Positions 1-6,591 of a stretch of DNA of 7,839 bases are shown here, piece after piece. Every line of letters begins with the position of its first letter. The first letter of the stretch is position 1. Position numbers and translations under genes: made by a program. Under the pieces are notes generated by a model, which worked only from the letters and a program-made list of their open reading frames with translations, had not been told where the DNA came from and ran no database searches. Origin of the DNA: Bacteroidales bacterium (GTDB taxonomy: Bacteria > Bacteroidota > Bacteroidia > Bacteroidales > JAAUTT01); contig JAAUTT010000177.1 of the NCBI GenBank assembly GCA_012031335.1, positions 1 through 7,839 on the forward strand, given 5' to 3'.

Positions 1-35
1 CGAAATCCCGAAGCTGAATGAAAATCGACCATAAG

Positions 36-247
36 TTATTTTTTTTGGGTTTCTTTCAAGTCCATTATCTGATCATGATCTTTATTTAACCCGCTTAGCA
101 AAACTTCAACTTTAGCCTGTTTTCGGTAAGCTTTAATAAATTCTTGCTGAAACCTCCATAATGCGTTAGGTTGTTGTTTTTCTGAAGCAATTGAATTAGG
201 TTATTGGTCTTTTTGGCCTTGTCCAAAACTGAATTGATTTGTTTCAT
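36..247 (-). CDS. putative small helical protein of about 70 residues, probably frameshifted
   Basis: I do not recognise this family. On the minus strand an ATG at 247-245 opens a 50-residue frame (MKQINSVLDKAKKTNNLIQL...) that stops at 97-95. The adjacent frame is open to the TAA at 38-36 and reads more like a real charged helical protein (LWRFQQEFIKAYRKQ, then VEVLLSGLNKDHDQIMDLKE). Adding one base near 183-190 joins the two halves into a 70-residue protein (212 + 1 bases = 71 codons), the same kind of single-base break seen in the larger genes here. The joined product is rich in Lys and Gln, with no signal peptide, membrane segment or cysteine cluster, so a cytoplasmic helical protein is likely. 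It lies downstream of the sensor kinase on the same strand but is separated by about 290 bases that contain a candidate operator, so it probably has its own promoter. It could also be a chance open frame or a decayed gene remnant. Confidence 0.35.
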
Positions 248-310
248 TGAAGGAGTAATGTTAATTAATTATTATTAAAAATTAAATTTAATCGTAAACT
301 TAATGCTTCA

Positions 311-339
311 ATCTTAAGAATATCTTAATCTAATCTTAA
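311..339. promoter_or_regulatory. three perfect ATCTTAA repeats at 11-bp spacing, candidate regulator-binding array
   Basis: ATCTTAA occurs at 311-317, 322-328 and 333-339, three identical heptamers with 4-bp spacers, so the period is exactly 11 bp, about one helical turn. Tandem direct repeats on one face of the helix are the known arrangement for OmpR/PhoB-type winged-helix response regulators, whose dimers bind head to tail. Read on the minus strand (TTAAGAT) the array sits upstream of a weak -7-like element at 290-283 and of the small ORF at 247, which fits an activator site at about -35. No plus-strand gene lies downstream, although a weak TATATTTT (354-361) is present on that side. The response regulator in this window is NarL-type, so the cognate factor is probably encoded elsewhere. 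Confidence 0.45.
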
Positions 340-477
340 TTTCTCCCTGAATTTATATTTTCATCCGCTTTATAATGATCTATGCCCTTGACTGGCAAAT
401 GAAAGTTAGCAAAAATTTGTTTATTAACAGACATAAGTATATCCAAAAATTAATTAATCTGGAAAAAATATCTGAAT

Positions 478-496
478 ACAATAATTTGGGTATTGT
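478..496 (-). terminator. weak possible terminator hairpin after the kinase gene
   Basis: ACAATA (478-483) and TATTGT (491-496) form a 6-bp inverted repeat around a 7-base loop. It lies about 40 bases past the kinase stop codon, and on the minus strand a short U-rich run (plus-strand AAAAAA near 463-468) follows about 10 bases further on. The stem is AT-rich and the U-tract is not adjacent, so this is a poor intrinsic terminator. It is listed only because it is the best candidate end for the regulator-kinase operon. Confidence 0.18.
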
Positions 497-537
497 TGAA
501 TGGTGAAATACAAATTCCACTGATTGAATAATATATA

Positions 538-2860
538 TTAATTAGGAAAATCGCAGGTTAAAACTTCATTTCCATTTAAATATTCAGGAACAGTAAATTC
601 GAAATGGGTTCCTTTTCCTGTTTCGCTGCTCACCCAGATTCTCCCATCGTTAAGTTCGGTAAATTCTTTGCAGATTTTCAAGCCAAGTCCTGATCCTTTT
701 TCATTTAGAAGTCCGGGTACGGAATACGCCTGGTTAATATCAAAAAGCCTGGATAACTGTTTATTTGGAATACCGATTCCTGAGTCGGAAATCCGGATTT
801 TTACCTCATAATTGGAAGTGGAACATGCTATTTTTATATAACCTTTTGAAGGTGTAAATTTTATTGCATTCGAAATAATATTGCGGACCACACATGTAAA
901 AAGATCTGGATCGGCCTTGATAACAATACCGCTGGGGATGTCGGTCTCCAGCACAATTTCTTTCTGTTTTATAATTGAGCCATACATGCGTGTTGCTTCC
1001 GAAACCAGTTTTTCGAGCGATTGTGGTGATTTTTTAGGAGTAATTCTGTTCAGTCGAGAGCGAGACCAATGTAAAAGGTTATCCATCAAATGAAAAGCAT
1101 TTTTAGCCGATTCGTCCAATGCGGTGAGTGACTTTTTCATTTTCTCGGGGCTCATCGTTTGAAACTTAACAGATAGCACTTCGGCCAGATTTTGAAACCA
1201 GAACAGTGGGTTCCGCAGTTCATGGGCAATAATGGAGAATATTTTATCTTTCTCGGTGTTAACAAGTTCCAGTTCTTTGTTTAACCTGTCGAATTCCCGG
1301 TTTTGCTCAAGTATTTTTTCATTTAATAATTTCAACTCCCGGTTGGCCTTGTTTTTATTTTTAAAACGGCCATAAATAAATACCAATAAAGAAACAGCAA
1401 AGGCAAGAGCTATTAAAAAGAGCCACATCAAAGCCGATTTTCGTTTAATCGACATTTCGTTCAGCTCATTTTCCGTTCTTAAAAATTCTATGTCTTTTTC
1501 TCTTCTCTCTGACTCAAATGAAATTCGAAGTTCCGCCAATTGCCGACTGTTTTCGGCCTGGAGCTTTTTCTTTTCAGTTTCCGAAAACTGAATATAATAT
1601 TTCAATGCCAGGGGAAGGTTCTGTAAAGTGTAATAACAGCGATATAATCCATCGTTAGCTTTGAGTATCACTTCGGTTAAACTCGACCCAGTTGCCTTAT
1701 TTAAACTGGTTTGAAAATATGGAATTGCGCTTTCATATTTGTTCTGAGCCAGCAGATTATTTCCGATTGCCAGTGCCGATTCGGCAATCCCTGCGTCGTA
1801 GGTAGCATTGTTGGCTATATGATAAGCTTGTTCCAGAAATTTGAGCCCACCATTGTAATCTTTTTTATAAGTTTTTGTAATACCAATATTAGTTAAGGCT
1901 TAACTATACCTTTCTTGTAACCTGTTTGGGTACATAAGCTGAGTGACAGGTTGAAATGTTTTAGCGCGCTATCGGGTTTCAGGAGATAAAAAAAATGTTT
2001 CTCCAACATTGTTGTGCGATTTGGCCATTCCTTCGGTATTTCCCATTTCTGAACGAATAGCTAATGCCTTCCGGTGAAAATCGAGCGATTTATCCGGTTG
2101 GTGTAATACCAGGTAAATGGAGCCTAAATGATTACATACATCGGCAAAGGTAATCCTGTCTTTTAATAATTTCTCCTTTTTTTGTATGCATCCAGGTAAC
2201 ATGCCAGCGCTTTATGAAAATTACCTTCATTCATATAGGTTTTACCGATGCTTAAAAGTACCGATGCCGACTGCTGAAGATTCCCCAACTGTTCATGAAT
2301 AGCGATAGATCTTTGGTAATATTCCACTGAAGTTGAAAATTTTCCAATGGTATGATAATACTTACCAATATAGTTATTGGCAGTAGCTTCCATGTTGTTT
2401 AGCTGATATGTCTTTGCCATGGCAAGCGCCTTATCGAAATAACTAAGTGATTTATCGTAATTACCCCAGTCGTAATTCAGTATTCCTATTTCCATTAGAG
2501 AAGCGCATTCACTCTTGGGTAATTTATTTTTCGGGAAAATTCCAGCGCTTTTTCGAAATAAGGAAGTGCCTCTTTGTTTTTTCCCTGAAAGCTTAGGTTT
2601 TTTCCAAGAACAAGATAAAATTCGGCAGTTAACGAATCGTTTTTAATCCTAATTGCTTTTTCAAGCCCCCCTCTTCCAATTTTAAAAGCCTCAGTCAAAG
2701 AGTAATCGCGGTAGTTTTGCGATTGTACCAACATCTCCTGAATTAACACGGCACTATTTTCAACTTCCTTTTCGGGTAGTCTTTCATAAATAATATATCC
2801 AACAATCAGGAAAATCAACAGAACTTCTGCAAGAATTAAAAATTGTTTTAGGCTTTTCAT
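538..2860 (-). CDS. TPR-repeat transmembrane sensor histidine kinase, interrupted by four frame breaks
   Basis: This is the sensor half of a two-component system. It autophosphorylates a histidine and passes phosphate to the regulator encoded just upstream. Repaired length is 774 residues. It has an N-terminal membrane helix (about 6-25), nine TPR-like units (about 78-440), a charged helical linker, a second membrane helix (about 478-497) and a coiled coil. The HisKA domain follows with the H-box HELRNPL (His at about 547), then the HATPase domain with N-box RNIISNAIKFT, G1 box DSGIGI and G2 box GSGLGL. Catalytic residues appear intact. The TPR domain is probably the periplasmic sensor between the two helices. 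Open segments are 2860-2495, 2495-2163, about 2202-1969 and 1902-538. Breaks are a missing base near 2494-2503, a missing base in T7 at 2177-2183, an extra base in A8 at 1988-1995, and a missing base near 1897-1899. Together they restore an exact codon count. The ATG at 2860 overlaps the regulator's stop. Confidence 0.88.
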
Positions 2861-3498
2861 TGAATTACACCATGATGGATTGCAAACCGCACCAGTTCGG
2901 CATTGGTAGACAGGTTAAGCTTTTTAAGAATATTGTTCCTGTGGTTACCAACAGTATGTTTGCTGAGCATAAGCTTTGCAGCTATCTCCGATTTTTTAAG
3001 GCCATTGGCCAGCATTACCATTATCTGAAATTCCCGGTCGGTAAGGATATCGTGTATCTGGCTGTTCTTTTTTTCGGGACCAGAGAACATTTCCAACATA
3101 ACCTCCATTTGAGATTGGCTGATAAATTTTTTACCCCCTGCAACTGTTCGCAGAACGCTAATAATCTGATCGGGATTTGTTTCCTTGTTTATAAAAGCCG
3201 ATGCGCCGTTACGCAGCATTCGCACCGCATAGCCTTCGTCGGGGTTCATTGTGAAAATAACCACAGGCAGGTGTTCCCATCGGTTTTTGATTTCCTTTAA
3301 AACATCCAGGGCATCTTTCCCAGGCATCGAAATATCCAGGATCACCAGATCGAAGGATTGCTTTTCGAGTTTGGATAGCAGCTCAGCACCATTGGTAGCT
3401 TCATCAACAATAGCAAGATCTTCGGTTTCCTCAAGAATAAGCTGTAACCCGGTTCTTACAACAGCATGGTCATCGGCTATGATAACTCTTTTGGACAT
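2857..3498 (-). CDS. LuxR/NarL-family response regulator
   Basis: This cytoplasmic DNA-binding regulator is presumably phosphorylated by the TPR kinase encoded immediately downstream. It is 213 residues, full length for the family, and the only long gene here without a frame break. The receiver domain (about 3-120) has the acidic pair D9-D10, phospho-acceptor D55 in LVILDISMPG, switch T83 and conserved K105, so phosphorylation should be possible. The LuxR-type helix-turn-helix (about 152-212) reads LTDREFQIMVMLANGLKKSE, with the recognition region SKHTVGNHRNNILKKL. The start is the ATG at 3498-3496; upstream ATGs at about 20 bases are out of frame and no strong ribosome-binding site is visible. 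Its TGA stop overlaps the kinase ATG (ATGA), indicating translational coupling. It is transcribed divergently from the TonB-dependent receptor across a 280-bp region with palindromes, so it may regulate itself and the receptor. That target is inferred. Confidence 0.95.
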   Translation of the reverse strand: MSKRVIIADDHAVVRTGLQLILEETEDLAIVDEATNGAELLSKLEKQSFDLVILDISMPGKDALDVLKEIKNRWEHLPVVIFTMNPDEGYAVRMLRNGASAFINKETNPDQIISVLRTVAGGKKFISQSQMEVMLEMFSGPEKKNSQIHDILTDREFQIMVMLANGLKKSEIAAKLMLSKHTVGNHRNNILKKLNLSTNAELVRFAIHHGVIQ

Positions 3499-3567
3499 TT
3501 TTTATATTTCATTTTCATTCTCCGGGATAAAAATAGATTTTATAATGTACACTAAGCAGAAGCTAGT

Positions 3568-3584
3568 TTTAAGTTAAACTTAAA
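3568..3584. repeat. 17-bp perfect palindrome, candidate operator
   Basis: TTTAAGTT (3568-3575) and AACTTAAA (3577-3584) are exact inverted 8-bp arms around a single A. Odd-centred short palindromes of this size suit a homodimeric helix-turn-helix regulator. The site is 70 bp upstream of the response regulator start and about 195 bp upstream of the receptor start. Low sequence complexity reduces its significance. Confidence 0.4.
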
Positions 3585-3588
3585 TTTT

Positions 3589-3603
3589 GGGTTTTTCGAA
3601 CCC
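3589..3603. repeat. short GGGTT/AACCC stem-loop
   Basis: GGGTT (3589-3593) pairs with AACCC (3599-3603), with a possible T-G wobble extending the stem. It is the most GC-rich element in an otherwise AT-rich region and lies between two copies of TTTTAAGTT. It may be part of an operator, or a small hairpin in a 5' leader if transcription starts beyond it. There is no direct evidence of function. Confidence 0.3.
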
Positions 3604-3622
3604 TCAATTTTAAGTTTTCATT

Positions 3623-3635
3623 AGTAAACTTTACT
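3623..3635. repeat. 13-bp perfect palindrome, candidate operator
   Basis: AGTAAA (3623-3628) and TTTACT (3630-3635) are exact inverted arms around one C. The core TAAACTT is shared with the 17-bp palindrome at 3568-3584, the centre of which is 53 bp away, so the two could be related binding sites for one regulator. The similarity is short and lies in AT-rich sequence. Confidence 0.35.
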
Positions 3636-3778
3636 GATTCGATATCCGAAGGACAGATGCACCAAGCATTTTACAATTCCTTAATACGATATAGTTAAAA
3701 ACACCACTCCCTTTTTGCAATATAAGCTATTGTTTGCGCGGCAGAGTCTCTCTAACATTGCAGCGTAAATTTATTGGC

Positions 3779-6568
3779 ATGAATCGTATTTTTTTAATAC
3801 TTATATTACTGTTCGGAGGAAATTTAATTAGTCAGGGAGCCACTATTGCGGGAAAAGCTTTTGATGAACAAACCGGAGAATTGCTTGTGGGATGCACTGT
3901 TGTTATCAAAGAGCTTAACAGGGCCACCATTACCGGACTTGACGGTACATTTCAGTTCCGTAATGTTCCTGCCGGCCAATATACAGTATCTGTAAGCCTT
4001 ATTAGTTATAGTCCGGTTAGCCAGGCCCTGACTGTTAAAACAGATACCGATGATAAAAAAGTCGATTTTAATTTAAATCCGGTAAGTACAAGTCTGAATG
4101 AAGTCACAGTATTATCGAAGCGCGACAAAAGCAGCGATCTAAGTGCCCGAAACTCCGAAAGAATGGCTAACCAGGTAATCAATGTTGTGAGTGCAAAATC
4201 CATAGAACTTTCGCCCGATTTGAATGTAGCCCATGTAATACAGCGTATGTCGGGAGTAACTCTTGATAAAAACTCTTCCGGAACAGGGCTGTATGCACTT
4301 TTAAGGGGAATGGACAAACGTTACAGTTACACCCTGGTAAATGGCATCAAAATACCCAGTACACATAATAAACACCGGTACGTTTCACTTGATCTCTTTC
4401 CGTCGGATTTGGTCGACCGTATTGAAGTAACCAAGGCCATGACCCCTGATATGGAAGGAGATGCTATTGGGGGAGCTGTAAACCTGATAATGAAAAATGC
4501 TCCAGGACAGCTTCTGATACAGGCAAATGCCTCAGTGGGACTAAGTTGGTTTCTGGTGGAAAATGACTACCTGACATTTGACAATAGCAGTTTAAACGCA
4601 AAATCGCCCTACGATAGGAACGATAAAGGTTATCGGGCAGTGCCATCCGATTTCCCGACTAAAAACCTGGATTTAAAAAGATAAACAACTCCCGCTCAAC
4701 TATTTTGCTAACTTTACCTTCAGCAACCGGTTTCTGAATAAAAAACTTGGATGGATCGTTTCGGGAAGCTATCAGAATTCCAGTAACGGCGAAAATAGTC
4801 TCTATTTTAAGGATGACCTCACACGCGACGGTAAGAATCTACCTGTGTTAACATCGATGCAGGAAAGAGTATATTACAATAATAAAAGCAATTACGGCAT
4901 TCACAATAAATTCGATTACAGGTTTAATGCCCGTCATCAGGTAATGTTATATCTGGCCTATCTTAATATGGGGAATACCCAGGTGAGAGAAGTACAAGAC
5001 ACCGATCTGACAACCAGCTACGATCCAGGAGCCGGAAGTGTTATCAGAAAACATTCGACACGATTCCGTTATAACAAACAGGGACTGGTTAATGCCACGT
5101 TGCAGGGAACGCATATGTTAGGCGAACAGCTCTCAGCCAAATGGTCAGTGGTATATTCCAGAGCCGATAACCGTACTCCCGATGAAGCCACAATAGTTTA
5201 TGGAAACAGCCTTGAAAATTATCTGCCGGTTAAACAATATGTCGACTTTGATGGCAGTGACCGCATTTGGAGAAGGAATTCTGATGAAGACAAAGCTGCT
5301 TACCTCGATCTGAGTTATAATAGCAGTTTTTGGGGAATTAATGCAGAATGGAGTGTTGGCGGGATGTACCGGGAAAAAGACAGAACAAGCTTTTACAATA
5401 AATACACGCTTAATGCAATTGTTAATCTATCTGATGGTACAAGTTCTTTTTACTCTGAAAAAGGAACCGATTGGAATACTTATGATGAGATTCTCTGGAA
5501 AGTATATAACCCAAGAGGCACTATAGCTGTTGGCGAAAATTACGATGCCTACGAAAATGTTGCTGCCGGGTATGGTATGTTTCGGCTTGATATCAGTAAA
5601 TTTCAGATTACCGGAGGTGCCAGACTTGAAAATACCGATCAGGGTTATTATATGCAATATCCTGTGGGAGAACCACAACCCGATGGCAATCAAAATTACA
5701 CCGATATACTCCCCAGCCTGCACATTAAATATTCACCTACCACCAGGCATAACCTCCGACTGTCCTATTACCGGGCCATCAATAAACCTGGTTTTCAGGA
5801 AATAGTGCCCTACATTGATGCCAGCGAAGAACCCTCAACAGCAGGTAACAAAAACCTGAAACATGCAGTGGCAGATAACCTCGACCTTAGAATGGAATAT
5901 TTTCCGACTCCTTCAGATCAGCTGATGGCCGGTGTATTCTATAAAAATATTCAAAACCCGATAGAATTTGCCTTTGATAAATTTTTGAATGTATCACAGC
6001 AAATTGTTTATACACCCATTAATTCCGATAAGGCAGTAAATTACGGAGTTGAGATCGATATTATGAAGTTCTACCGGGAATGGGGTATTAAGGGTAACTA
6101 TACCCTTACACAATCGGATATTTCGAGTAGAAAGCTTTCGAGGGTTAAGGATCCAAACGGTAACGATTCAACAGCTTATGTATCTCAAAATCGATCTTTA
6201 TTTGGCCAATCCATGCATACCGGGAATATTTCTCTCCTGTATAAAGGGTTGAGAAACGGTTTTAATGCCCAACTGGCATTTTCATATACCGGCGACAGGA
6301 TATATACAGTATCCCGCTACATCGACAATGATTTATGGCAAAAAGGATATTGGCGTTAGATGCCTCGGCCGAAAAGAAATTCGAAAATGGACTTGGAGTA
6401 TTTGTAAAAGCGCAGAACTTGCTGAACAGCCATATTAAGGTCTATATTAAAAAAACTAATCCTTTGAATAACGATGTTCCCTATCATGGGGAAAATGATA
6501 AAAATACCCTGGTAAGAGACGAATATAGCATGCCTTCGTTTCTGATCGGATTCAGATATAAATTCTAA
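3779..6568 (+). CDS. TonB-dependent outer-membrane receptor, interrupted by two frame breaks
   Basis: This is an outer-membrane beta-barrel transporter powered by TonB-ExbBD; the substrate is unknown. Repaired length is 929 residues. It has a signal peptide (about 1-20, hydrophobic FLILILLFGG), a carboxypeptidase-regulatory-like beta-sandwich (about 22-100), a possible TonB box LNEVTVLS (106-113), a plug (about 125-240) and the barrel. The plug motif PSDLVDRIEVTKAMTPDMEG followed by DAIGGAVNL resembles the TIGR01782 receptor subgroup, not SusC. The barrel has typical strands (LRLSYYRAINKPGFQEIVPY at about 659) and ends in Phe (IGFRYKF), as outer-membrane proteins do. The start is the ATG at 3779, immediately before the signal peptide; a TTG-initiated extension from 3734 would bury it. 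Open segments are 3779-4684, about 4680-6359 and about 6335-6568. Breaks are an extra A in the run 4675-4679 and a missing base within 6340-6356. Barrel homology continues in frame across both. The lipoprotein gene starts 23 bases after the stop. Confidence 0.92.
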
Positions 6569-6591
6569 GAATAAACATTAAAACGCAAAAA

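Larger units (their letters stand above)
248..537. other. AT-rich intergenic region between small ORF and kinase gene
   Basis: No credible gene is seen on either strand. The stretch is very AT-rich, with repeated TTAATTAAT words near 261-269 and 448-456. It contains the 11-bp-period ATCTTAA array (311-339), a weak hairpin at 478-496, and on the minus strand a TAAATTTA at 290-283 that matches the Bacteroidota -7 consensus TAnnTTTG at 7 of 8 positions. That element sits about 20 bp beyond the ATCTTAA array and 36 bp before the small minus-strand ORF. The arrangement is plausible for an activated promoter, but such AT-rich matches are common by chance. Confidence 0.5.
3499..3778. promoter_or_regulatory. 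divergent intergenic control region between regulator and receptor genes
   Basis: No gene is seen in these 280 bases. They should hold the promoters of both the regulator-kinase operon (minus) and the receptor-lipoprotein operon (plus). The half nearer the regulator contains a 17-bp palindrome (3568-3584), a GGGTT/AACCC hairpin (3589-3603), a 13-bp palindrome (3623-3635), and TTTTAAGTT repeated at 3567-3575 and 3608-3616. I found no convincing pair of Bacteroidota -33 TTTG and -7 TAnnTTTG elements. TATTGTTTG at 3728-3736 is the nearest thing for the plus strand, but it is off consensus spacing. Confidence 0.55.

Noticed and set aside
2490..2500. TAATG at 2497-2493 on the minus strand looks like a stop-start overlap between two coupled genes.
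   Set aside because: TPR units run through it without a break in register, and adding one base joins them; the downstream piece has no signal or complete domain of its own. Treated as a frame break in one kinase gene.
2860..3577. Long plus-strand open frames opposite the response regulator.
   Set aside because: They are shadows of the regulator gene; their translations show no domain, while the minus frame has a complete receiver and LuxR domain.
3718..3732. CAATA/TATTG inverted repeat resembling the hairpin at 478-496.
   Set aside because: Only 5-bp AT-rich arms, expected by chance; no context supports a shared function.
3728..3736. TATTGTTTG as a Bacteroidota -7 element for the receptor operon, with TTTG at 3714-3717 as -33.
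   Set aside because: The TA-to-TTTG spacing is one base too long and the two elements are only about 11 bases apart, not the usual 19-21.
3734..3778. TTG-initiated N-terminal extension of the receptor.
   Set aside because: It adds 15 mostly polar residues ahead of a normal signal peptide; the ATG at 3779 is the natural start.
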